NCBI GenBank assembly: GCA_010093515.1 | Contig: MU001677.1 | Coordinates: 527,747 to 590,712 of the forward strand | DNA from: Lineolata rhizophorae | Lineage: Eukaryota; Ascomycota; Dothideomycetes; Lineolatales; Lineolataceae | Reading direction: 5' to 3' | DNA length: 62,966 nt | Part shown: one piece after another, positions 53,211 to 62,966 of the stretch | Layout of the letters: the number at the start of each line of letters is the position of its first letter | How positions within the stretch are numbered: position 1 is the first letter of the stretch | The notes under the pieces: model-generated | What the model was told of the DNA's origin: nothing | Database searches by the model: none | What the model saw: the letters and a program-made list of their open reading frames with translations, nothing else | Program-made: the position numbers and the translations under genes

Positions 53211-54113
53211 ATGGACGAACTCCTTGCACGTCATCGCAAGGAACAGCGTGACCTCCAGTCGAGAATAACCCAGAAGAAAAAGGCTGCGACCAAAAAAACG
53301 CGGAAGGGTGTCAATGACGAGTGCGCAACACTGGAACGCGAGTTAAAGGAGCGCCAGAAGCGAGAAGTTGCAACTCTGAAAGGCGATAACGATGAAAACG
53401 ACGAGAGTGACCTGATCGTTGAAGACGAGCCTTTGCAGGATAGTGTCGACGCCATAACAAAACCTGTGGAGCAACTTTCGCTTTCCTCTGTCCTCGAACA
53501 GCAGGAATCCAACAAACAACGAAAACCCAACCGTGCGAAAGCTCGGTTGGCTCGACGGGCGGCGGAGCAGGAGGCGATGGTTGCTGCTGCGGCAGAGGAG
53601 GCTGCCAGCATGCCAGATTACCGAGAGCTCGAGAGAAAGGAAATGCTCGCAGAATTTGAGAAGCGAGGTCTACGAGAGAAGGTCATAAGGGCCGATGGGC
53701 ACTGTCTATACTCCGCCGTGGCCGATCAGATCGATCAACTTGGATTGAGTCTAAAACCGAATATTAAGCCAACAATAATCTCGGAAGGTGAAGAACTCCC
53801 AGGTTACAAAGTTGTGAGGCAGGTGGCGGCGGACTTCATCTCTAATAATTCCGGCGACTTCGTGCCTTTCCTGGAGGAGCCTTTGGAGGAACATGTGCGG
53901 AAAGTTCGCGATACCGGAGAATGGGGCGGTCAACCCGAGTTGCTGGCACTCGCTCGAACATACCATGTGCGTATTAATGTCTTGCAAGGGGACAGCCGCG
54001 TGGAGACCATTGTGCCAGACACTACCGACAACACGAAGGAAATCTGGTTGGCGTACTACCGGCATAATTTTGGTCTTGGGGAGCACTACAACTCACTCAG
54101 GAGGGCGACTTGA
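53211..54113 (+). CDS. OTU-domain cysteine protease (OTUD6/Otu2-like deubiquitinase)
   Basis: Intronless; 300 residues from the ATG at 53211 (ACCATGG). An in-frame ATG at 53190 would add seven residues. The N-terminal half is a charged coiled coil (MDELLARHRKEQRDLQSRI, then KKTRKGVNDECATLERELKERQ), as in OTUD6/Otu2. The C-terminal half is the OTU fold: catalytic loop D162-G-H-C165 (RADGHCLYSAVADQ) and catalytic His292 (LGEHYNSL), with GEWGGQPELLALA between. The enzyme cleaves ubiquitin; yeast Otu2 acts on ribosome-bound ubiquitin, and a similar role is likely but not shown. The gene ends 33 bp from the stop of the convergent methyltransferase. Confidence 0.92.
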   Translation: MDELLARHRKEQRDLQSRITQKKKAATKKTRKGVNDECATLERELKERQKREVATLKGDNDENDESDLIVEDEPLQDSVDAITKPVEQLSLSSVLEQQESNKQRKPNRAKARLARRAAEQEAMVAAAAEEAASMPDYRELERKEMLAEFEKRGLREKVIRADGHCLYSAVADQIDQLGLSLKPNIKPTIISEGEELPGYKVVRQVAADFISNNSGDFVPFLEEPLEEHVRKVRDTGEWGGQPELLALARTYHVRINVLQGDSRVETIVPDTTDNTKEIWLAYYRHNFGLGEHYNSLRRAT

Positions 54114-54146
54114 GACAGGACTGAAAAGCTTTTGAAATTTTGACTA

Positions 54147-55059
54147 TCACAACTTGCTTGAAGGGTGCCGCCAAATCGATACCCAGTCTGTGCCCTTGCC
54201 GATGTCATGGGTACGTTCCGGCATCCAATGAGCAATTCGCTGAAGGTTACGACTGTTAGGTTTTATGCCGTGGTCTGCTTTAATGTTGCCCTCCGCATCG
54301 TAAGGCACTTTCTCTCCCGGATGAGACAAGTGTTGTTCGTAGACCGCTGGAGGAAGTGCCCATGGTGGACCGCCAGTGGAGGGAGGTTTGTACGTTGGAA
54401 ACTCGAGGCAGATCAGATACCCAGAGGGCGCAAGAAGGTCCGACATACGTGCAGCCCACTCCGGCCTGCTAGAGGGAGGGAGAGCTGAGAGGAACTGCGG
54501 ATCGGAGCGCCGCTCAGTACCGCTGTAGTGTCTCCGCGATGGAAGTAAAAGCCAGTAGAACTCGGGGACTTACAGTATAATCGTATATCAAATCAAAACT
54601 ACCATCCCATCCATCCACCTGGCTTTCCCATTCCTTTTCGAAAAAGTTGCCAAATACAAACTTATAGCTTCCACTACCGACTTCGGGAGTTTTCGCAGGG
54701 TAGTCGTCTGCGTGCTGTTCTACAGTCTCCTTGCAGGCCTCAATTGCTGCTTTGGAAGCCTCCAACCCATAGGCATCGTAGCCATGACTAGCTAAGAGAA
54801 GCACGTCATAACCCTTTCCGCATCCTGGCACGAATGCCCGCTTCCTCCTTTTCGTGCCGGTCTTGGCGTCGGCGATGAATGGCTCGCCGATAAGATCTTG
54901 TCGATCGGAAAGAATGTCAACTAAGGCAGGATTCGGCGCGCCTCTATCCCACGGCAAGAAATTCGTCTGCCATAATGCGTCCCACTTTTCCGGATGACTT
55001 TCAAACGAAGATTCGAGGAAATGCTGGCGTAGGCGTTCACGGGCGTCGGGTTCGGCCAT
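54147..55059 (-). CDS. TPMT-like S-adenosylmethionine-dependent methyltransferase
   Basis: The - strand exons are 55059-54574 and 54494-54147, both phase 0, giving 277 residues. The intron is 79 nt (GTAAGT, CCGCAG); the join is LIYDYT-FLSALPPSSRPEWAARM. Motifs: WDALWQTNFLPWDRGAPNPAL at the N terminus, SAM loop FVPGCGKGYDVLLLASHGYDAYGLEAS (E at the end of strand 2), FVFGNFFEKEW, and DLIYDYTF. This is the thiopurine S-methyltransferase-like family found in many fungi, thought to methylate thiols or halides; the substrate here is unknown. It is soluble, without signal peptide. Its upstream region (55220-55330) is rich in CCCC/GGGG tracts. Confidence 0.9.
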
Positions 55060-56919
55060 AGTGATGAGACGTAGAGTTAAAGTTGAAAGTGAGAAATGGA
55101 TATGGTATTATAACCTCGGCTGTTTGAATCTAGACTTTTGCTCTGTAATCGAAGAAATATTATGACACCTACCACGAATCTACGATTAAGAACTGCGTGA
55201 ACGCATTTCTCAGCACATCTACCAGCGGGGTGCATAGGGAACGGCCCCAAAACCTGGGGTCGACAAAAGATCCCCAACCACAAAGTGGGGCCGGCCGGAC
55301 TCGGAGTTCGGCGGGGTCGGCGGGCCCAGGAATCTTTCCGAGGCACATATGTAACCTAGTACCTAGGTAGGTATGTGCTACGAGCTAGCTCTGGAAATTG
55401 AATATTATTGGGCCCTAAGTGTCTGATACTTTATCAGCCCTATGTTTATGGCAGCGAATGCAAGTTTCTCGTTCGGTGACTATGGCACTCTAGAGCCCCT
55501 GCAGAGTACTGATGTCCAGCGGCTCCAAAGGGATGCACGAGTTCACAATTTCTCAGGTGTTTTATCGGTATTTGGGTACAATATTCGTCAAGTGAACAAG
55601 ACGCCAACGGAACTATGTACGACGGCTTGCCTTGCCTGCCTAAATAGAGCATTTGATCAGTAATAATGATCTTCGTCGCCCCTAGCTTGAAAATGCCGTG
55701 GGTCATTTCCTGCGAGACTGCGGTAAAGGTACCTGATTTCTTTTCGGCCTTTGAGTTCGTACGAGGTGCATTGCGAGCTAAACCAAGATCATAGTTTGTA
55801 CAGTTATAAAGTGCGGGTAGTTACCAAAAAGGGGTAAACAATACTTTCAGATTTACATGCGGAAGAAGTGCGTAGGGGCAAATCGCTATAGAAGCCGTCC
55901 AGAGAACGGCGGTGGGAGAATTATATCACGCTTATTGAGTTGGCTAGCTACTAGAATTATCTTGCTTGTTTTGTATTCTTAGGACGGAGGTTAGAATACT
56001 TTGCAGCCACTTCTACCTTATTCACCCGAGCCCATGCTCAGAGTATTGATGCCTCGGTAGTTTTCGAGTGTTCACAACATTCCGACTTCATCCGATGGAG
56101 ACAAACCGGATCGCCACCGATTGAAGATGAAGCCCCCAAATTGAGCTATGACGTCTAAATAATGTTTGCGTGTATGCCGAGAACTTGCTGCAACTGTCTC
56201 GTAAGGTTCCAGCTAGACATTATTTGATCGCTCCTGTTTCGCTTATCCATGTAGAGCACCCTGAACGGCGCCCAGCGAGCTGACATATCAATTATAATTT
56301 CGGTTATCTTTCTAATCCATGCCCCCTCCCTGTAGCCGAAATGAAAATAATACACCTAGTGCTAGGCCCGATTAATAGCGAGGAAGCCGTCACGGGGCCT
56401 AGATTTCTTGGCGCTTGGATGTGCAAGACGAGAGTGTCTTCCGCGGTCGGGTATGTCGGCATAGCGTACGCCATCTCCAACTACCGGTATCACGGCCATG
56501 CCACTCGGGGAGTTTCCGTACGCTACCAACTGGCAAATGATGGACTCCGACGATGAAGGGTGCGAAAGCGCGGGGCCGTACTTTTACGTGCCGCAGCCCA
56601 TTTCCTTCTCACGCCTTTGTCCAGTTCCTCGTGTTCGCGCTCTTTCTTAACTACCTATCTGCTGAAGATCAATTCTTGTCCACCCTTGTAGGAAACAGCC
56701 TTACTAGCGTAGCGAAGCTTTGCCTTAGCTTTCTTGGCTCCAGTGCCGAAAACCTACCGGTCTCGACTTGACCGCCTCTTGATTACAGCATATCACTGCC
56801 CTCACCCTAATCCGGTAGCTTAAGCTTGTGCCGATTCAAACTTTTTTTGCGGCGCGTTTCTCGACGACGCTCACCGGGAATCGAATCATTCTTCAGCAGA
56901 CTTACACAGCAGAGGGAAA
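55060..56919. other. Intergenic region, divergent promoters
   Basis: About 1.86 kb between the methyltransferase (-) and the MFS antiporter (+). It has short frames of 60-90 codons on both strands with no similarity. Short CCTAGGTAGGT-type palindromic motifs occur near 55355-55370. Confidence 0.45.
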
Positions 56920-58684
56920 ATGGGAGAGGGCTCTGAAGACTCGATACGGAAGGAGACTGAAGATGCACCCTATATTTCAGATTCTGCAAGCAAGATACCG
57001 AACACTCACCAGGATGGTGTTGATAATGCCAACGATGCGTCATCAGTATCAACCACATCGTCTATAGCGGCATCTAATACAGAAGATGCTAGCTCGCCAC
57101 CAATGCAACGGCCAGAAACACCTCGCCGACCTCCATCCACTGTTTCAGCAACGCCGTCAATTGTCCCTATTCCTAGGAAAGAACGTCGCGGACTCTTTGC
57201 GACGCTGACCCTACTGCCTGAAGTCACACACCCTCGGGACTATTCAAACAAAACGAAATGGATCCTTACCGCCCAAGTTGCTCTAGCTGGAGCTTGCTCT
57301 CCAGTTGGATCAGCGGTAGTAATGCCTGCACTTCTCGAGATATCACGTGATCTCAATTCAACACCTACTATCGCCAACCTTTCCGTTGCGGTCTATATGC
57401 TGTCGCTTGCTTTCTTTCCGCTCTGGTGGAGCTCGTTCTCAGAGACCCTCGGCCGGCGCACAGTCTATATCATCTCTTTTGCGCTTTTCACGCTCTTTGC
57501 GATTCTATCCGCAGTCGCTACCAACATTGCAATGCTCATCACGATGCGTGTTTTCAGTGGTGGTGCCGCAGCTAGCGTACAAGCTGTCGGGGCCGGTAGC
57601 ATTGCCGACATATGGGAACCAAAGGAACGCGGTCGAGCAATGGGCATCTTCTTTCTCGGACCTCTCTGCGGGCCACTTATCGCGCCAATCATTGGAGGTG
57701 TCTTGACCGAGGCATTCAACTGGCGAGCTACGCAGTGGTTTTTGGTCATTTATGGAGGTGTGGTATTGGTCTTCCTCACTCTTTTCCTCCCCGAAACGCT
57801 TCCTCGGCAACAAACGGACGCACATCGACGAGCCCAGCAAGCAACTCATGAAGACCTCCACCGCGTCTCTACGCGTCAGAGCGTGCAACAGAAAACTAAA
57901 AGGAGCGTGGTCATCCTACGACATTGGTTTATCGACCCCCTCTCGATAGTCCTCTACATCAGGTTTCCCGCAGTTTTCACAACCGTGATATATGCCAGCA
58001 TCAGCTTCGGCTGCCTCTATTTTCTGAATATCAGTATCCAAGAGACCTTTGGCAGAGAACCATACAACTTCTCGACGTTGATTGTTGGTCTGCTGTACAT
58101 TCCGAATAGCCTAGGGTATATATTGGCGGCCCTGTTTGGCGGCAGATGGATTGACCATATTATGAAACGTGAAGCAACCAGGGCGGGCAGGTACGATGAG
58201 AAGGGGAAGCTAGTATTTCAACCGGAGGATCGGATGAGGGAGAATGCATATCTCGCGGGATTCTTGTTCCCAGGAGCGTTGTTGTGGTACGGCTGGACGG
58301 CCCACAAGGGAGTGATCTGGATCGTTCCAGTACGTGAGGCGAGCCCTTCTCTGTCTTAGATTAAAATGCTAACTCTCCTAGATGATCGCCAACTTCTTCT
58401 TCGGCATTGGTAGCATGCTTGTCTTTACCATGGCAACTACAATGCTGACAGAGTTCATGCCTCGAAATGCATCGGCTGGCATCGCAGTTAACAACTTCGT
58501 GCGGAACATCTTCTCTTTTGTCGGTGGTGTTGTCGCTGAGCCTCTCATCCGTGCCATTGGCAATGGCTGGCTGTTCACCATCCTAGCGGCAATTGCATTC
58601 ATTACTTGTGTTGCGTCGGTCTATAGCATGAAGAAGTTTGGCCCAAAATGGCGGGTGGCGATGCAAGCGAAGATGCGATCATAA
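56920..58684 (+). CDS. MFS drug/H+ antiporter, DHA1 family (Qdr3-like)
   Basis: Exons 56920-58329 and 58382-58684 give 570 residues. The 52-nt intron has GTACGT, GCTAAC and CTAG. A cytosolic Ser/Thr/Pro-rich N terminus of about 105 residues leads to 12 membrane helices. Family text: ALLEISRDLNSTPTIANLSVAVYMLSLAFFPLWW (quoted in pieces: PTIANLSVAVYML, FPLWWSSFSETLGRR for motif A), GAGSIADIWEPKERGRAMG, GPLIAPIIGGVLTEAFNWRATQWF, LPETLPR, and the last-exon ATTMLTEFMPRNASAGIAVNNFVRN and IGNGWLFT. This is the DHA1 (12-spanner) antiporter group near yeast Qdr3/Dtr1, which exports drugs or polyamines. The real substrate is not known. Confidence 0.9.
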
Positions 58685-60577
58685 CTATTTTGGGCCTAAC
58701 TGTCAGCTCTCGGGGATTTGTTGAGCATTTAAGAAATACGTCCAGCTTGCGTTAGTAATTATGGTTTCGAAAATCGTTTCTAATGCGTAGCAGTTGATGG
58801 CCATTTGATCGGTCACGGTGGTTATGTCAGTTCTAGAGGCATCTGTAAGTTCTGTTCTGCGGCGGTACTCTAAGCGTTTGGACCGAGTCGTATCGCATGA
58901 GAGGAAATTAGTGTTTTGTATATACAGGACTTGTCGAAGTGAGCGCTTGGATATATCTCTAGATATTTATGACCAGGTATTTATCAGGATGATGATGCTG
59001 CAATATCAAGATACGATCTAGTAGAGGTTGAGACGCGCAGACTTACCCATAATATCAGTCTATCAAGATAGGATCGTACCAAAACCCAACTGACCTAATG
59101 CAGTAACACCAGGCGTCGATACTTAAAAAAAAATTTCCTGGTAGTCTCGTCTTCGTGCCGCCTGCCCAGCTTTCGAGGGTAGCATAATTGCTTACTGTAT
59201 CAACTATCCGCCGGAGACTAAGAACTTAGATGAAATGTAACCCATTCCGAGAGTTGCACGAAAAGCACTTCTTTAACGCTAAAACATACTCTTTTCAGTC
59301 TAGGAACATAACAGGCGTCAGGTTGAAGTTTAGACACGGATCCTTCGTCAACTATGAGGTATTGAAGCAAAGTAAACCTAGACGTGAGGCCTGTGAATAG
59401 GGGTGATAGCTTCAATTGGGACAAGCCTATTTCTGGTAGTGGTTGTACTTCAGAGGACATCGGAGGGGCAGGTAGGTCTACGCTAGAGGAAGCTGTGGAA
59501 GGCTATAGTTCTAAAACTTAGGACCTTACCAAATCAATAAAAGAGGATTAATCGAATTAGTAGCTGCATATCTTCAGCGACCAAAGGAACTGACCCGTTT
59601 TGTTGACCCTCGACAAACATTGTCTATGCTGTGGTTTGGCAACAGGAATAGTAAGAACTTCAATTCAAACCAATCATTAATAATATCGATTAATTTGCAG
59701 CATCTTAGCTAATGGAGTATCAAGATCAAACTTAGTGATTTGCATCTGTGGGGTAAGTTAAGGCTTTGCCGCATACTTGCTCCAGCAACGCATCGGCGTC
59801 AAGGCCGCCGGGCCTCTATGCCGCCGAGCTGAAGTAGAAGTGGATCTTTGTCCCCACACAATGGATCCTACCAGTTGTGAACGCCTGTTACAGCGGAAGA
59901 CTCACATTCCCACCCAAGTCGGCACCAGCAAGACACAGCGGGCCTAGATAGGACAAGAGTTCTTGTCTCTGTGATTTTAGTCGGCCAGAATTGTCCTCTG
60001 ATCGCCGGCACAAATTACTAGGTACGGATCCAACCAGCCATAGGCAGTTGTACTTGCCTCCTTTGTGCGCCGGGCACGCCGAACGTACTTTCCGCAAGTG
60101 AAGTGCCCCGAGGAGGGGTTGCCCGGTCGTGCTAAAGAAGACTTCTGTCGTCCGACCTAGCGCTTTTTCCTCCACCCTTCTTCCCTCCACGCTCCCTCAC
60201 CCGTAGGGTCAACCAGCAATACTCTCAGCTGCGGGCAAGGCAGGCACTACGCTGTTTAGACAACACCTAAGGTAAGGACGCTTGAACTTGATAATTCTTT
60301 CTCTTTCGAACTTGTCGTTTCAACACACTCGAAAAGACGCGCGTCGCGTCCCCAGTTGGGTGGCGATTCGTGGTCGGCAGAGACGCGGATTCGGCTTCAT
60401 CAAAGCCTGTCTCTCTTCCAACCACACCTACCTCTAGCCTTTGTCCAAACATAATACATCCGCCTAAAAGCAGCAACACGTTAGGCCAAACCTGTCTTGT
60501 TTGTTGGTGACTAATGCGCATTCCAGGAGGGTCAACTCCAAGCTTACGTCCACCGTCCAAGCTTTCTCAACTTGAAG
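58685..60577. other. Intergenic region before the CCHC zinc-finger gene
   Basis: About 1.9 kb, mostly AT-rich, with frames of under 101 codons without similarity on both strands. The last about 300 bases are a pyrimidine-rich leader region of the CCHC gene. Confidence 0.45.
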
Positions 60578-62298
60578 ATGGGTAAGTGTTGCTGCTATAG
60601 TACTTGGCGCTTTAGCAAGCGCTGCTCTGCCACCCTCTCCGATGAAGTTGGTTCGCTAACTGCCAGGGTAGGTGACGATTGGGGCCCACCATCTAGCGAC
60701 CAGTGGGGTCATCCTGCTGGTGGTGATGATAAGGCTGACCAGTGGGGCGGTGGCGATTCTGCTGGTTGGGGCAATGGTGGCGGTCTTAATGATGCTGCCG
60801 GCGAAAATTCTGGCAAAACATGCCGCAAGTAAGTGGTTTGCTCCGTTTTTAGCGCCTGCCGAACACGTCTAACAAACCACCTAGTTGTGGCTCTGTCGAC
60901 CATCTAGCCCGCGAGTGTCCCGAGCCTAAGAAGTTGACTGGCGAATGCTATAACTGTGGTGAAGTCGGGTAAGTAATACGTATCATGCTTGTGTCGACTG
61001 CTCTATGCCCAGAATATACTGACTAACGTGTTGTAGTCATAACAAGGCGGACTGTCCCAACCCGAAGGTGGACCGTCCCTTCGAGGGCACTTGCAACATT
61101 TGCAATGAACAAGGCCACCGTCGTGTCGACTGTCCCCAGAAACCACCTGTTGTGTGCCGTAATTGCGGCAAAGAGGGTACGTACCTCTGATGAAGCGGCG
61201 TATACTTCCACGCCAACCGAAGCAACTGGCTAATCGGTTTTAGGCCACCTCACTTCTGATTGCACGAACAAGCGCGCCCTAGAGTTTCCCGGCGTCCCTG
61301 CTGTTGATGTCGACAAGGCTTGGAGCAAAATGATCGAAGCGGATACCGAAAAGGACATTGGGGACTTCCGTCATGCGCTGCTCATGTACGCGAAGGCCAA
61401 TAATGGCGTGTCTATCCTCGAAATCGAGCAAACCCTTCGCACGGATAACCGTAATATCCACCTTGTGGCCTTGGAGCGCGATAAGGATGCCATTTCGGAC
61501 GTGTTTACTGTCGTGGACCTCGAGGGTAATATTGACCGTGACTACATTTGCACTTTCCAATTCAGCCTGAAGCCGAAACGCCTTATGGTCAAAGCGCTCT
61601 ACCCCAAGGATCAGGACGAGAACTTGAAGCGCTTGGCAAACGCCGGTTTTGTTGAAGAGCGCCGCATTCCGAAGTGCGCCAATTGTGGAGAGCTTGGACA
61701 CATCTCCAAATTCTGCAAGCAGGACAAGGTCGAACTGACCGATCGCGTCCAAGTCGTTTGCATTCTTTGCAACGAACAGGGTCACCGTGCCCGTGATTGC
61801 ACCCAAGAGCGCGTTGATCCGTACGCCTGTCGCAACTGCAAGAAGTCTGGTCACAAGGCCGAGGAGTGTACCGAGCAGCGCTCTGCCGATGGAATCGAGT
61901 GTCGTCGCTGCAATCAAATGGGACACTTTTCCAAGGATTGCCCTAATGGCGGAGGCCGCGCTTGTCGTAACTGCGGTGAAGAGGGCCATATGGCCAAAGA
62001 GTGCGACAAGCCGCGTTCGGTGAGCAACATTACCTGCCGCAACTGCGATGAAGTTGGACATATGTCCAAAGACTGCCCCAAACCTCGAGACTATAGTCGC
62101 GTTGAGTGCAAGAATTGCGGCCAGAAGGGCCATACGGTCAAGAAGTGCCCTGAGCCGGTCAAGGAGGCCGACGACGGCGGATTTGGCGGCGGCGGCATGG
62201 GCGGCGGCTGGGATACCAAGGGCGGCGATACCGGTGGTGATTGGGGCGCTAATAACGATGCGGTCGCGGACGTTGGAGGCGCCTCCGGTGACTGGTAA
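60578..62298 (+). CDS. CCHC zinc-knuckle nucleic-acid-binding protein with 11 knuckles (CNBP/Byr3/Gis2-like)
   Basis: Exons 60578-60581 (4 nt), 60672-60828, 60885-60968, 61037-61176 and 61244-62298 give 479 residues. Four CCHC knuckles (first CRNCGSVDHLAREC, last CRNCGKEGHLTSDC) precede a domain of about 135 residues (VDVDKAWSKMIEADTEKD onward to NLKRLANAGF) shared by Pezizomycotina homologues, then seven more knuckles (CANCGELGHISKFC to CKNCGQKGHTVKKC) and Gly/Trp-rich ends at both termini. Such proteins bind single-stranded DNA or RNA and take part in translation control; the exact role is unknown. Introns 3 and 4 both cut inside the Gly codon before the knuckle His. Intron 1 is 90 nt, stop-free and in frame, so retention would insert 30 residues. 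Confidence 0.88.
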
Positions 62299-62966
62299 GG
62301 CGATGCTATCCCTACGCCTTAATTCTCGTGTACCGGGCTTGCTGGCTATTGCAGTTGGAGGTCTGGTTAGCCGCGGATTTTCGAGGTTGATTGAAGAGGG
62401 AGAATTCGATTAAGACGGAAACTGGCTGCCCAAACTGCTTTCTCGAAGCAGCATCATCTTGCCTTTTCAGTCTTCCTTACTCTCTTTCCACCTTTTTCTT
62501 TTATGTGGGATGAATTCAGGAGCGTGCGTGGGAGACGATGGCCTCTCTTGGTGCTCTGCACTGAATCGATGAGCCTTCTCATTCCGGGTTAGCTCTTTCA
62601 AGTTTTCTACTTTCCAGAAGTCAGTAGTCTACCTAGTAGGCTGGTGATCCTAAATAGATAAAAAAAAACCCCCCCTTTTTTTGTCTAAAGCACTAAGCCA
62701 ATGGAGATCAAAAAAGAGGATGATGATCCTCGAGACATTCCGACAAGTCGCAGTAAGCCTATGACGGTGCACGGTACTCAACTATATATTGGTACTATTC
62801 TAGTAGGTCAACGTGTAACTTACGGATAGAAGTCTACCGGTGCGTGTAGGAGGGAGTCACATGAGAAGGGGTTGTCCATTTGGCGCATTGGCGACGTGTT
62901 GAGGAAGAAGGAAGTCGGTAGGTAGGTAGGTAGGTAGGTATATTCTTACTCCCATGCCGGCACGCT
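62299..62966. other. 3' flank of the CCHC gene to the window end
   Basis: About 0.67 kb with A/C/T homopolymer runs near 62660-62681 and a (GGTA)n repeat at the end. No gene seen. Confidence 0.5.
62917..62940 (+). repeat. (GGTA)n microsatellite
   Basis: Six tandem GGTA units near the right edge. Confidence 0.9.

Noticed and set aside
55355-55370. CCTAGGTAGGT-type motifs as telomere-like repeats
   Set aside because: They are isolated palindromic intergenic motifs, not TTAGGG arrays, so there is no evidence of an internal telomere.
1-62966. CRISPR arrays, rRNA or tRNA genes, and LTR or other virus-like elements
   Set aside because: I looked for spaced direct repeats, tRNA T-loop-like GGTTCGA text, and reverse-transcriptase or integrase motifs and saw none. 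The only mobile element seen is the DNA transposase tail at the left edge.

Overview
The window reads as nuclear DNA of a filamentous ascomycete (Pezizomycotina; class not settled, Dothideomycetes is my best guess). Genes carry short GT-AG introns of about 50-145 nt, often with CTAAC/CTGAC-like branch sites. The protein set is typical of such fungi: a Zn2Cys6 regulator, an FLC/TRP-family protein, an FHA-forkhead factor, a GRGGAGN-repeat (DUF3602) protein and an 11-knuckle CCHC protein. Intergenic regions are long, with many homopolymer runs and short microsatellites. There is one 400-base run of N at 40812-41211.

Layout. 1-1510: tail of a pogo/Fot1-type DNA transposase, then a CorA-like transporter gene that seems to lack its N-terminal half. 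2842-8241: three metabolic or repair genes on the + strand (GMC oxidoreductase, zinc alcohol dehydrogenase, TDP2-like phosphodiesterase). 8242-11530: a decayed region with an ankyrin-like relic on the - strand and a 179-bp tandem duplication whose two copies keep the same reading frame. 11593-12624 (-): prolyl 4-hydroxylase-like 2OG-Fe(II) oxygenase. 13808-18331: a 1507-residue Fhl1-type FHA/forkhead factor. 19518-20487 (-): Snf7/Vps32 (ESCRT-III). 21325-21833: Ten1 of the telomere-capping CST complex. 22403-24562: the nucleolar DEAD-box helicase HAS1. 27481-33198: a 1871-residue disordered protein. 36825-39424: an FLC-family membrane protein. Each of the last two has a leader region of about 3 kb or more.

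Right of the gap: 42064-43582 is a monocarboxylate-type MFS transporter, followed directly by a Zn2Cys6 regulator (44325-46539), a plausible transporter/regulator pair. Then come the DUF3602 protein (-), the dynactin actin-related protein Arp1 (-), a short-chain dehydrogenase with an apparent one-base frameshift (-), an OTU deubiquitinase (+) meeting a TPMT-like methyltransferase (-) tail to tail with 33 bp between stop codons, a DHA1 drug/H+ antiporter (+), and the CCHC protein (+), whose first coding exon is 4 nt.

Most genes are single housekeeping genes (ribosome biogenesis, dynein transport, endosomal sorting, telomere capping) mixed with accessory metabolism. I saw no biosynthetic cluster, CRISPR array, tRNA or rRNA. 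The least explained signal is the duplicated, frame-preserving segment at 10862-11220 with the unrecognised open frame after it. All splice models were made by eye from splice signals and family consensus; no search was run.
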